Assembly (NCBI GenBank): GCA_019915135.1
Contig: JAHLMK010000006.1
Span: 1,116,001-1,180,000, forward strand
Origin: Strobilurus pachycystidiatus
Taxonomy: Eukaryota; Basidiomycota; Agaricomycetes; Agaricales; Physalacriaceae
Direction of reading: 5' to 3'
DNA: 64,000 nt
Shown: in pieces, positions 22,805-34,083 of the stretch
Layout: every line of letters begins with the position of its first letter
Position numbering within the stretch: the first letter of the stretch is position 1
Program-made: the position numbers and the translations under genes
The notes under the pieces: generated by a model
Told to the model about the DNA's origin: nothing
What the model saw: the letters and a program-made list of their open reading frames with translations, nothing else
Database searches by the model: none

Positions 22805-23375
22805 TCACTGTCGAGAAGTCAAGTTGAAAGAGTCAAAAAGCAAGCAAAGTAGACAGACCTCCGACGGTGATCCGTGGGTAAAAAGGTAGTTCTTCAGGAG
22901 TGGAAAGTCAGCCATGGAGGCGTTCATCATCGATGAGAAGGGGTTGTCGCGGTATTTGGCAACGATGATGTTCCCCCGCCAGGCGATGTCGTCTCTGAAG
23001 GATCTTCCTTGGATCTCCTTTATGCTCTTGTTGACGGGGAACGGCATTCCATCGCGCGACACGACAGGGTAGAAAACGACGTAGGGATTGGTGAATTTTC
23101 GATTCATGCCGTCAAGCGCTTCCACGAGCTGTGAGAGCAAACGCGTGAGCAGTGCCAGAGGACGCCGCTGGTTCTCATGCAGATTTACCTGATATTTCCA
23201 GGCGCGTGGCCCAATGCTGTCCGCGATCTATGGAAGATGCGAGATTCAGAGTTTTAGGCCGGCCGAGGATAAGATAGCCGCGCGAAGAACGACGTACATA
23301 ATCCATATAAATTTCAGGATGAGGCATACGCGACGGGGACGCAGTGTACGAAGAGTGGGGCGTCGATATCGCCAT
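22805..23375 (-). CDS. Unrecognised Agaricomycete protein, 146 aa
   Basis: Exons 23298-23375, 23189-23227 and 22805-23128 join at phase 0 with clean GT...AG introns of about 60-70 nt. The product starts MAISTPHSSYTASPSRMPH and includes IADSIGPRAWKYQ, then LTNPYVVFYPVVSRDG-like sequence (here FTNPYVVFYPVVSRDG), KSIKEIQGRSFRDDIAWRG, and DFPLLKNYLFTHGSP near the C-terminus. A further intron (GT after ...SPSE, AG just before the TGA) would use the same stop, so the C-terminus may end SPSE. I recall longer Agaricomycete hypothetical proteins with this block, and an upstream exon may lie near 23510-23580 (MIHFDAILFPSDG). It could be 5'-incomplete. Function unknown. Confidence 0.55.
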
Positions 23376-25041
23376 TGGACTGGAATCGAATTCAATTAGT
23401 ATACGCGACCCGCCTCCGCTAGCCTCGGAGAGAAACGAACCTAGTCATGAGCTGTACGAGCGACGGCGGTCGACCTATGGGTTACATAGCTGTAAAACAA
23501 GCATAGTTCAGCGCCCTCGGGGGTGTGAGCGACGAACCATCGGATGGGAAAAGAATCGCGTCAAAATGGATCATTTGGCCCATGCTTTTAGGGCTGGTAT
23601 TGTCGTCAGTGATAGTGAGAAGAGGGGCGGCCAACGCTAACCAGGTCAAAGTGGCGGCGCGATGTAGATGGCTGTGACACGAGGAACGTAAAGGAGTCGA
23701 GTGGCTTGGCCAGAGGCTTGGATGGCGCCCATTATATATCTTCTTTTGCCGCGGGGGAAACGAGGACAAGGCGCTGAATAAACCCGATTCGGACTGTTAC
23801 ATGGTCAGTCACCAGTGGAACACTGGAAGGTAAAAAAAATCACGTTAATGGAAACATGCGGTCGGATCATTTGCAATAACGAGAAAGTGTGCCAGACGGA
23901 GTCATAACAGTTATAACTATGAATAGAAGGAACGTTGAGGGCGGCGACAGCTAGGTTAAAGTTCTTTGCATTCAGATGCCGTCCGATGTTCGTGATCGTG
24001 ATTAGTTCCCTGCTTTGTCGCGAACAAAGTCCGAGGACGGACTGTGAATTAGCTGAAGGAGTGTTGAGCTCGATACAGAGGCAGACGGGGGTGACAGATC
24101 CGAGGTTGTGATCGTGAAAAGGTAAGGATGGAAAAGGAAAGTTGTCGCTGGATTGGGTAGGTAGGTAGGTAATTGGGTAGGTAGGTAGGTAGTTGATACT
24201 CTCCAGTTTGCCTCGACGCACAACGCAACGCGTTCTGAGATTTCTGTACACGCTTGCGGGAACCTGTTGATTTTTTTGCAGGCATCATCGGCGTCTTGAT
24301 GGCCTATCGTCACGGTAGTTTTCGGTAATGAAGAACACGCCTAAATGAGACATGTCCGTCTGTCTCTCTTTCTGCTTGGCACGTTTTAGGTACTCGCGAC
24401 TGCTTTCCATGCTTTTCGGCACAGTACCGCAGCTAATTGACGGTCCAGACGACTAGATAGGACAGTTCAACGCGTCTTGGCCCAGATCTAGCCCGAAGGA
24501 CGCCACCCCCTCATTGTCATGCGTCCCCGCCAGTTTCTTGATTAAGCTTGGATCTTTCACATGCGCATTTCTCGTACGAATTCGAAGGCTTTCGCGGTCT
24601 GCACTTAGCCGCTATTACTGTTTTCTCTGCCTGCGACTTGGCCTAGGAATTGAATTGCAGCGTTTGCTTTGCGTCGCCGCGGGATGGGTTGAAATTTGGG
24701 GAGAGAAATAAATTGCATTATTGTCCAAGTTTGACGCTAAGCGCTAAGTATTCGACACGATACTACCTTTCATATGAGGACAACTGAACCGATACATAGA
24801 GAGTGGCGGGAAACATTACGAATAATCACCGCCGCCACGCCTAGTCCGGTACTACCAAGCTGCGGCCTAGACGCAGTCACATTTCGAGAAGCACAAAATT
24901 ATATTTCTAGATAGCGAAATTGAAGTCGACTACGGATGCGAAGGTGTGTAAACAATAGATTGGCAGCCTGGCAGAACGCCGGCGAGCGGCCACTTTGCTG
25001 CCAAATCCGGCGGTTGAGCGCAACCCGGATCCATTCGCCCG
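23376..25041. other. Gene-poor, contains a GGTA microsatellite
   Basis: At about 24155-24195 there is (GGTA)n interrupted by ATTG. A possible upstream exon of the preceding gene lies near 23510-23580 on the minus strand. Otherwise no gene is recognised. Confidence 0.4.
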
Positions 25042-25210
25042 CGCCTGTCCTTTTGGAGCAGCAAGCCAGTCCGTTTGGAGCTCGACGCGGGCAGAGAGAG
25101 GCTGAGAGGGAAGAGAAAGCAGCGACTAAACGCGGCCCAGAGCCGTCCTCCCACGCCTGTCCTTTTGGAGCAGCAAGCGAGTCCGTTTGGAGCTCGACGC
25201 GGGCAGAGGG
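25042..25210 (+). repeat. 110-bp tandem repeat, two copies
   Basis: Two units begin near 25042 and 25152. The conserved core reads CGCCTGTCCTTTTGGAGCAG followed by CAAGC(C/G)AGTCCGTTTGGAG and CTCGACGCGGGC. Within each core the 11-mer TCCNTTTGGAG occurs twice. The same core recurs at 39.2 kb on the opposite strand, and the homology includes the spacer (CGGCCCAGAGCCG before the core). Confidence 0.8.
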
Positions 25211-25499
25211 AGGTTGGGCGAAGGCGGGGGCGAAGGCGGCCAACGCAGGCTGCCGCCCGTCGTCGCCGCATTCTGCTGCTCCACCTCGATTTTCATGTTG
25301 GGTTCACAAGAAGGGCGCCCGCGGCCGCCGCCGTCGCTGAGTAAGAGTACAGATTGATGTATATCACTCAAAATCAGAGTCGCATCCAAATAATACAATT
25401 CTCTACGCCAGTTATATTATTATCAAGTTGAGAGCGACCGCTGCACAGGAGCATTAGACAAACCCGCCAAACTGTATATACACATGCAACGTACTGAGT

Positions 25500-26383
25500 C
25501 TATCGGGCAATGATGTTATTTCTGAGTGCATAAGTCTTGGAGATCAACTGGATACCGCCCTGCTTGAGGTTCAGTATGTAGTTGCCGTTGATAGAGCTTT
25601 CCCAGCCAGATTTCGAGTCGTATGCGTCGCCGTTGGCTACCTCGACCCAGCGGAGCCCGTCGCCTGCATGATATTGCCATATCTTTGTATCATCAGGGTT
25701 GGGTGCGTTGAGAAGCAAAAAAATCATGAGGGGAGGTCGTCCTTGGGGCGTTGTCAAGTCAGGCGGATGGGCGGCATGGTTGGGTGGAGTTTGGGCGACG
25801 AGCGTAAGGACGTAATCAGTAGTATTCCGAATAAACGTGAATTTATAACCGGCAGCGCTGCAACACTGTTAGAGAAGAACCAGCTGCAGCAGCGTCGGGA
25901 ACATGCCTAAGAACCCGGGTCTCTTCTTTGTTCTCTTCCCTCTTAGGCGTTTGTGAAAAGAGCTCAGACGGGGCGCGGACAACAGACATGCTTCGACGAG
26001 CCAGTGCTGCGAGTCCATTGTATCCTGATGGCACAGATGTGGAGGATTGAACTCCCCTTGCCGCTGGAGCAGGCGTCGCCAGTCTTGCTGGGGCGGGGCT
26101 GAAACGGCTAGTTGAAGCAACTACAGAGGTAGCCATACTTGGAACGACGTTGATACTAGTGACCATGATCAGATTTCAGCTGTGGTTGCAAGAAGGAGGC
26201 CAACCTTTCCTGCCTTTCCAGGTCAGTTGTCGGCCGGCTCTGCTGAGAGGTCGCGTTCGCGTTTGCCGAAGGCCGATGGAAAGAAGGCAAGCGAGCGTAA
26301 GCAGCATCAAGAAGCAGATCGTAGCTTACTTCAAAGGACTCGCTGCCCGGAATGAAAGTATCTTGCGCGGCCATGAGTGGCAT
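25500..26383 (-). CDS. Possible small unrecognised gene
   Basis: The minus-strand frame 25500-25757 reads DDTKIWQYHAGDGLRWVEVA and ends NNIIAR. It has the composition of a small beta-rich protein. Two more frames upstream (25843-26166, MVTSINVVPSMATSVVAST; and 26156-26383, MPLMAAQDTFIPGSESFEV) could be earlier exons or a separate gene. I could not find a single phase-consistent splice solution. The annotation is tentative and no function is proposed. Confidence 0.3.
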
Positions 26384-26726
26384 ATTTCAAGCTAGTAGGG
26401 AGAGTACTGTCAGTGTTTGCAGGGAAACAAAGGCGTCTCGTGACGCGTGATTAGCGGGGTCCGTCACGGTCCGGGCGGATATTGATATACCTAAGTCGAA
26501 GCTGCTCTGCCGACCTAAAGTGTCCTGGCTGGCCGCACTAGACTGATCCGGCCGGCCGCGCTCACCTGCGATAGTGGGTTCTGTGATAGACAGTTGGCTC
26601 CCCTACTGTATTAGTAGCAGTGAAAGGCAGGTCTGTAGGACCCTCGGGCCTCATCGTAGGCACACAATAGATGAGCAAATCTCACGATGTCAGCACCGGG
26701 TCCAGGAACTAAGGAGTCCGACTGAA

Positions 26727-27576
26727 AAGGACTATTAGTCTCGTTCCCGACGTTTTGGTGATATCTCCCCACCTCGAGCTCGGTGCTCGGTACTCGGATA
26801 TCGGACCGATTGGAGTTGAATTTTTGGGCGCGAGATATCACCAAAACTCGAACTCTCGCGGCTCGGTAATGATGCTGGTGCCTGACGTAACCAAAATAAA
26901 TAAAAAGAAAAGAAAAGAAAAAGAAAAGAAAGAAGAGAGAGAGAGGAGAAAGAGAGAATCACCTTGCAAACCACCCGTGCACCATTCGCGCAAGTGCTGA
27001 GTGCCTCACTGTGAGATCAGTCGGATCTCGGTGAGGCGCGATGAAGGCAGGGGCATGCACGGCACAGCCACAGATGTCGGGATCGTAAAATCAAAGCACT
27101 GTGAGGCTCCGAGTGGGTGTCTGGGTCTGAAAATTTTAGAGAGGCTGGATATACATATCTGAGGTATTACCTGATTTTCCAGAGCTTTTTGGAGAGGCCT
27201 ACGTGAGCGTGAAAAAGAACTTAGCATTCCGGCAGTTGACAAGTTGCTATCTGCGGAGTTTGAACTCGGATCAGGCAGCGAGCCGCTCGGGGGTAGCGTC
27301 TCGCGATGTGTCTCATTTACTACTGGAAATATGCATGTCAACCTTTGCGTGTGTCTGCAAGTATATACAATGGACTACCGCGGCACTGGCAGCCAGCTCA
27401 CAGCTCAGCAGCGGGGTGGTGAATCAAGCCGATGACACGGCATTTAGAGCTCCGACGATAGCAATTCAAGATAACAAAACACCAGCATACGAATCGAGCC
27501 ACTCTCGCTAAAAATTCGAATTCCATCGGTCCGAAAGTCCCGGTGAGCCCCGAACGTCGGTCGGGAAGTTGGAATG
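26727..27576. mobile_element. MITE-like element with inverted termini
   Basis: The left end (26727 onward, TTAGTCTCGTTCCCGACG) and the reverse complement of the right end (27576 backward, TTAGTCTCATTCCAACTTCC) share a series of motifs in the same order. These are TCGGACCGAT, then TTGAATTTTT or TCGAATTTTT, then a GCGAGAG-like motif. Last is GGCTCGGTAATGATGCTGGTG against GGCTCGATTCGTATGCTGGTG. The imperfect terminal inverted repeats therefore extend about 100-150 bp. Inside the left arm is a nested perfect palindrome, GTTTTGGTGATATCTC with GAGATATCACCAAAAC. The core holds a purine-rich AAAGAAAAG tract (about 26900-26960) and no gene. A target-site duplication was not clear. Confidence 0.65.
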
Positions 27577-27852
27577 AGACTAAAAACTATTAATATTACT
27601 TAAATGTTGCTGGTGCCTGATCCTATGCCTGGCGCCACTACGACGATTTACACGATTTTGAGCGCACACCTTATAGTATATCGTCTTTTTATCAACATCG
27701 CCATTCCAGCGCTCTGAATGCCCATGAACGCCGATTTGGTACGCAGAAATAGCGTCCGGCGATCCTGGAGATGTATTTATCGATGATTGATTATCGAGGG
27801 GCGGCCGATCGATCAATTTTCGCACTTGCTCTCCCTCAGACTCCCAAGACCC

Positions 27853-30800
27853 ATGAAACCTCGCCTCAAGAAAGGTCGACCAGTGCGCTCGCCAAAGCGC
27901 GCGGAGGCCTTTGTTCAGCATCCATGTCACTGTTCATCTTGTGCGGAACAATACTACATCGATCCCAGGACTCACCTACCTGTTCGGGGGCGCTTGTTAT
28001 CTGATGATGAACGTAGCAACCATCCCTCCAAAGCAGACATGGATTATCGCGCAAACGCACAGTCAATATGGGAATCTATAGATGCTGAGGAAGACGACGA
28101 CGCGAGTGGAGACTGGTCTGACGTCGCGAGCGGAAGAGAGTCGGACGTCGAAGTTGGCCCGCCTCCTCCATCCTCTACTGAAGCAAACTCGCCTCAACCA
28201 CAGACGCGCTCCCCAGCTCGCAACGAGCCGGCGTCCGACCCTGGCCTTGTCACGCTGCAGTTCATGAAGAAGAAGCTAGCCCAGTGGCCGGAGGCCTTGG
28301 AGGAGATTGCGACACATACCGCGTTTGTCTTTCTACCCTCTCCGCATCCCGCTACAACTTCGACACCCCCAAGTCCTACGTCCGCCGCCGAGACCGTTTC
28401 CGAAGGCACCGACGCCCCATCGGTCCCATTTTTGGAAGACCATGGGCCAGTCCCTCCGCTGGATGAAACAGCCGACACTCCCATCATTCGGTATATCCAG
28501 TACCTGGGACAATGTCGCTCCTATGCCGAGGAAGCGATGCGCAGCCGCGATGTGCGTCATCGACTGGTTGGGGAGGCCATGGCAAGAGATGTTGACAAAG
28601 CTCTGTCGCGGATCGAAGAGATAAAGCGGGCGAAATACAAGATCAGCATAGACAGTCATGCTGTAGATACCAGTAAGCTCTTTGTTGTTGCGGTGAATTC
28701 GCTCTTGACGATACTCTGCAGGTCGTTATACCTCAACGATGGGGTCTCGGCTGTGGAATCCCATCCCTTTCCTGTGTCTCCTAACGGTCTCGACGCTGAG
28801 TGCCTTTGGAAGCCTGTCTGTTAACCGGGCAGCATTCCTATTATTCCAACTTCGCCTCCTTCTCTACGCTGCAGCATCGGCGTTCGAGATTCCAGATGAC
28901 CGCCGCGACGCCGTCTTGGGCGGCGTGCCTTCTGACGTTCGCACCGCTATGAGGCGTCTGGACGCCGAACCTGTTACGAAGTCCTTCATTTGCTGTCCCC
29001 GCTGTTATGCCATCTATGACATCCCTCCCGACCCATCCGAAGGCCTCAAGTGCTCGCACGCGCCTGCTCCAGGAGAAAAAGTGTGCGGACGGACGTTGCT
29101 GAAGCGTACAGTTCAAAACACTTGGATACCAACGCGCCAGTATGTCTACCATGATTTCAAGCAATGGCTAGGCAGGCTTTATTCGCGCCCCGATATTGAG
29201 GACATGCTAGACAGAAATCTCGATGAACTGTCCTCCATTGGGTCTGGCACAATGAAGGACATTTGGGACGGGTCAATACTCCAAGAGTTCAAGGGGCCTG
29301 ACGGCGTCCGGCATTTTTTGGACGGCAATGGGGAGGGAAGACTTGTTTTTGGGCTGAATCAGGATGGGATGAATCCCTACGGTAATCGTATCGCTGGCCC
29401 AAAGGTTTCCGTCAGCCCCACGTACATGGTCTGCCTAAATCTGCCTCCTGAGCTGCGGTATCGTGTTGAGAACATTTTTCTTGTCGGCGTCATTCCCGGG
29501 CCCAGGGAGCCGTCCGGCGCAGAGGTCAACCACCTGCTCCGCCCTCTTGTAGATGATCTCGAAGAGTCATGGGCTCACGGTTTCTACCTCAGCCGGACTT
29601 CTCGGCATCCACTCGGACGACGCGTGCGGTGTGCTTTAGTTCCTTTGATCGCCGATTTGCCTGCCATGCGCCTTCTTTCAGGCCTTGGCTCGGCACGCAG
29701 CTCTCACTGGTGCTCTGAATGCAAACAGACCATACAGGACTGCGACAACCTGGATCAATCAACTTGGACTCCGCGCGATAGGGAGGCTCATCTCGAACGG
29801 GCACGAGCCTGGCAGGCCGCTGCGGATGCACAAGCGCAGGAGGAACTCTGGGAGGCTCATCACATTCGCCATTCAGAATTTCTACGCCTTCCCTACTGGG
29901 ACCCAACAAAGTTCATCACTATTGACTCGATGCACGGTTTCTACCTTGGCCTGTTCCAACGCCATGTCCGCAAGATATGGGGGATGGACGTGACCTTGGA
30001 GGAAGGCCCCGATCTTTCGTCGCAACGGAGCGCGTACGCCGCCACCGAGGACGAGGCAGCGGTTGTTTTTGATCGTATCAGGAAAGGCGGCGATCACAAA
30101 AACCTTGATCAAGCTGTTCTGATCTCAATGTCTCGCGACGCTGGGCTACGATACGCAGCCTCGAAGGGCAAACTTTATAGGAGGCTGGCGGCTTATGTAT
30201 GTGCTTCATATATCCCTCCCTATCTCTCGTTGATCAGCGTGGGCCTAGTACCAAAAGCATCCCATGCCTCAAGAGTACACAACAGCGGCGGCACCGGACT
30301 CCTTTCCTTCCGCGGAAAAGGATCTGAGTCAAGCACAGGCGGCTTTCGAGACTGAAACCCTCAAATCCTTGAAAACCCGCGGTCTTAAGTTCCTCGCGGA
30401 ACTGTGTTTTGAGATTCTCCAAAAGCACACAGAGGAGCAATATTTAGCAATGGGCGTTAAGAAACTGGTTTCTGCACTTCAGGATGAGGTAAGGTTCGAT
30501 TTATGCTACCCGTTTCATATCTCATGTATTCTCAGCGGAAGGCTCGGGGACTTGTGAATGAACATGGCCGATTGCTCAGCGTTCCGAATCAGCGACGCCC
30601 GGGGAAGAAATCAACCCCTACCGTGCTTCTTGGAGCAACGATATTGTCAGAGGTTCGCAAAGATATGCGCCGGCGAAGGATGCCAGGTTACGTTGGGCGT
30701 CCGCCGTCGAAGCCTGGCGACGCCGCAGGGGGCAAATTCACAGCTGATCAATGGAAGGCGTTCTGCATCCTACACCTTCCTTACACACTTACTCGTCTGT

Positions 30801-31955
30801 GGGGCGGCTATCGCCAAAGTAACGACCCAGTTGAACAGGAGAAGTACTCCATGTTGCAGAACTTTCTCCTCCTTGTCAGCGCAGTCAAGTTAGCCATGGC
30901 CAAAACCATCACCTTGGACACCGTTGCTCAATTCGAAAAAGACTACACTGCATACTTACGCGGCCTGTTGGAGCTATATCCTGGGACTCAGATCGAAAGT
31001 TACCAACATCTCATGATGCATTTTGGAGACCATCTTAGGCGCTGGGGCCCCAATCACGCTTGGCGGTGTTTTGCTTTTGAACGCTACAACGGACTTCTCC
31101 AGAAAATTCCAACCAACCGGAAGTTCGGTATGTAGCTCGTTCAATGTGTACAATTCTGCATCGGTTTAAGGCTATTTTAGGCGAATTGGAAGCCACCATG
31201 TGCAGAACTTTTTGTCGCCGCCAGAACATTGCTACTTTATACTCGCCAGGCATCCTCCCCCCCGCTCTGGCTCCTGCGCAGGACGCATTCTTGCGATATC
31301 TCCACTTCGACGCCCGGGGAACCTGGACAGGGGACGTAAACTCTACGGAGACGTCGTATGACTTTTACAGCACTGGGAACGTGGAGGAGCTGTCCAAGGC
31401 TGCGTCTGACGGGCTCCGTCGCTGGATGCGACGCAACGGGCGCTCGTTGACTATCACAACCGGCCAGTACGTGAACAGCGTTACTACGGGCAAGACTACA
31501 TTCATTGCTCGAAAGCAAGGGGGCGCTGGAAAAACGTTGGACCCGCACCAGGCGGTTGCAACCGACGGCGGCAGAGTTGGCCTCATCAGAGAAATCTTCC
31601 TGCATACGCAGAAGGAAGGCAAGAAGATCTCGAAGAACGTGTTCCTCTTGGTTCATCGCTACAAGGAACTTTCCCCTGCCGACGCAGCCCTTGACGACTT
31701 TCGCATTTCTCCTCTTGCTAGCGGTCGTCTGGTTTACAACAGGGTCAAACCCGCCGTGTACAGCCTTACTGAGCTTGGGCATTGTACGCTTACCCAAATC
31801 AAAGTTAATGGCATTGACGCGGAGGTGATCCACGCTCTGCCTGTGGTTTGCGAAGAGGTGCGTCTTTATTCTGCAGTAAGGTTAGATGACTAAATATATC
31901 CTTTCAGATTTATGAGAACAAGGACGACGGCGAAACCGCTGGCAATGATTTTTGA
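27853..31955 (+). CDS. Tnp2 (CACTA-type) transposase, 1283 aa
   Basis: Six exons (27853-28672, 28722-30196, 30249-30488, 30536-31127, 31181-31857, 31908-31955) join in phase through GT...AG introns of 47-53 nt with no internal stop: 1283 residues. The N-terminus is basic (MKPRLKKGRPVRSPKR) with CHCSSC and then HLPVRGRLLSDDE. A zinc-ribbon-like CCPRC lies near residue 365. The Tnp2 core follows: DGMNPYGNR (Asp about residue 488), LPPELRYRVENIFLVGVIPG, ADLPAMRLLSGLGS (Asp about 585), CSECKQ, and YWDPTKFITIDSMHGFYLGL (about 677). Later comes a segment typical of basidiomycete copies, MMHFGDHLRRWGPNHAWR, and a second-half domain beginning FGELEATMCRTFCR. The enzyme would cut and paste a CACTA/EnSpm-type element. 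I could not identify matching CACTA termini. The start at 27853 is preferred over 27787 because the conserved region begins there. Confidence 0.88.
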
Positions 31956-32329
31956 GCGGCGCGTCGACCGCGGAGCTATGTAAGTGAACATCAGCTCCGT
32001 AGACTCAGCGGGCTCACCGCCAAAGCAGCTTGCCCCATCACTCCTCTCTCCCCGTCTCTACACATCTCTCTCCATTTTTTCCCTTCCTCACCTCTCCCTC
32101 TCTTTCTTTTCTTCTTGCTACTTAGTAGCTCTAAGGTTCGCTTAACAAACTTATCGTCTGTCTATATATATACGGCATGCTACCCCCGCCTCCCCCCTAT
32201 GTTTTCCCTCAGATATTCCCATTGCCCTCGCTATAAATCTTAGTTACCGTCTATACACACGTAAATCTTGCAGACGGTTGCCCGCGCACCGCGTCTTATA
32301 AGTAGTAGGATGGAGCCAAATCATATTGA
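31956..32329. other. Downstream of transposase
   Basis: A pyrimidine-rich run (about 32040-32125) and TATATATA near 32165. No CACTA-like terminus matching the upstream side of the transposase was found here. Confidence 0.4.
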
Positions 32330-32653
32330 CTATCCGCGCTTGACAAAGCCTCTCGAGACTGCCAAGCTCAAGATCTTGTTGCCCTCTGCCTCCGTCCAAG
32401 TGGGAATTGGAGCCCGGCTTCCCATGTTTGGATTGCCCTTCATTGCAGCGCGACGGCCTCGGTAGCACCCAGGCTTGTCTCCTGTCAGTACAACCCAGAA
32501 GGCTGTCTCTGCAGCAACAGTGTCTGTGAAGGCAGGGTACGGGAACGCGGCGGCTTTGGCCGGCGTCGAAAATGGAGGTGGAAACGAGGCGGTGCGTTTG
32601 GGACCCAAAGGGCTCGCTTCATACCAAGTATCGACACTCGTATTGGGAGACAA
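32330..32653 (-). pseudogene. Possible RNase H1 N-terminal-like remnant
   Basis: A 107-codon minus-strand frame includes AFWVVLTGDKPGCYRGRRAA and then TWTEAEGNKILSLA. The pattern of a hydrophobic strand followed by G-x-x-PG-x-Y, a basic turn and a later T-x-EA-x-G recalls the small domain found at the N-terminus of eukaryotic RNase H1. Many small basidiomycete proteins carry it. No flanking exon is clear. The match is weak, and the frame may be chance. Confidence 0.3.
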
Positions 32654-33668
32654 CAGGCTCTCTACAAACGTCTAAGTATATGACATGTATGGAAGATACC
32701 GGTAGACACACCTAGTTTCTGTGGCGCCTTGAGCTTTGATTCACGTATTCCTACCGCGCGCTCTACATCCTTCAAGGTTGGCGCTGTAATCTAACATCAG
32801 ATCAAACACAAAGTGTAGAAGAAGCAAGATCAGACCGTTGGTCCTGGTGTGCTTGGAAGCTTTGGCAAGAAGTTCGTTTGAAGTATGCCCTAACGGGGCT
32901 GGCCCAGCTGGCAGCGGCCGTGCTTCCAGCGGCGGGTGGGTGCCAGAGCAGACTCGGTGAGCGCGCGCTAAAAATGTTATAGATCAAGGAATGCGTGTCG
33001 ACTGAGCACATCGGGACTAACGTCGTTGACAACGGCATATCACTAAGAGCACGGGGAGAAGCATAATGCTGAGGGTGGCGACAAGCGCCATATCAGATGT
33101 TGCAGGATAGTTGAATTTCTATGCATGTATTTGAAGCGTTGAGTGTGTCAAAGATCCTTTAGACCAAGGTTGTCAAGGATACCAGTCTGATCAGGAAAGG
33201 ACCAGGGGGCCGAAAGGATTTCTGGCGACGCATAGGCCATGTCTGGGCCGTGTTCAGGGCTCGTCTACGCCATCCTACAAAGGCTCTTGGCACAAGGCGT
33301 CTCTCATGGCAGCCAGGGTCCGCGACTCGCTCACGTGCCGCTCTCATGAGCAAAGATAAGTGCCACTGTACATGTACTGCGTGTAAAATGCAGCGCTAAA
33401 GCCGCTGACGCGCCGCACTGCCGCTCTTTAAAACGCGTCTACTCTTCTACTACCTTCGACGCGCTGACTTGCGCTGACTCGGGCGGGTGCTGTGGCGTGA
33501 GGTAAGCCTCGCGTCACAATAGCCCTTTGTAGTATAGGTCCAGGATAGGTTGGTTGAGATTGATGCGCCCTCAGAAGAATAGGGAACTGTTCAGGTTACA
33601 AATATTCAAATAATCGAAGCAAGAAATTAGACTGGCGCATTTTGTAGGCAAAAAGTTACGAACCAATC
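32654..33668. other. No recognisable gene
   Basis: Only short open frames on both strands. Nothing else is supported. Confidence 0.35.
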
Positions 33669-33830
33669 AGAATACGATTTGATATATCGTCTTTCATCGG
33701 GCAGCTGTGCCAGGCTCTGCGGTATTCCGATTTGATATATCGTCTTTCGTCGCGCAGCTCTGCCAGGCTCTGCGGTCTTCTGCGGTGCAAACGAAAGTCA
33801 AGCAAACGAAAGTCAAGCAAGAAACCCTTT
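33669..33830 (+). repeat. Local tandem duplications
   Basis: A unit of about 57 bp starting GATTTGATATATCGTCTTTC occurs at about 33671 and 33728, each followed by GCAGCT(G/C)TGCCAGGCTCTGC. Just downstream, AAACGAAAGTCAAGC is duplicated in tandem (about 33789-33822). Confidence 0.7.
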
Positions 33831-34083
33831 AGGAAGGTGCCATCAAATCGTACGTCATAGTCTTCCATATACGAACAAAGTTGAAAGACCCAGAGTCCCT
33901 CCTTGTCCTCTTTCTTCGAATTCCTTACAGCCGTCAAGACTTGGAGGAACAACAAGCTCTCTCCACTGATGACAGTGGCACAATTTTTTCGACGGCCACG
34001 GAGGCGAGCTTGATTTCTCCTTTGACGACCGCGGGTACGCGGGTCATGCCAATGATGACAAGCCGTTGAAGACTGTCATGTAT

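Noticed and set aside
27637..27643. CACTACG as the left terminus of a CACTA element
   Set aside because: No matching inverted sequence was found downstream of the transposase gene up to 33 kb, so the boundary is unsupported.
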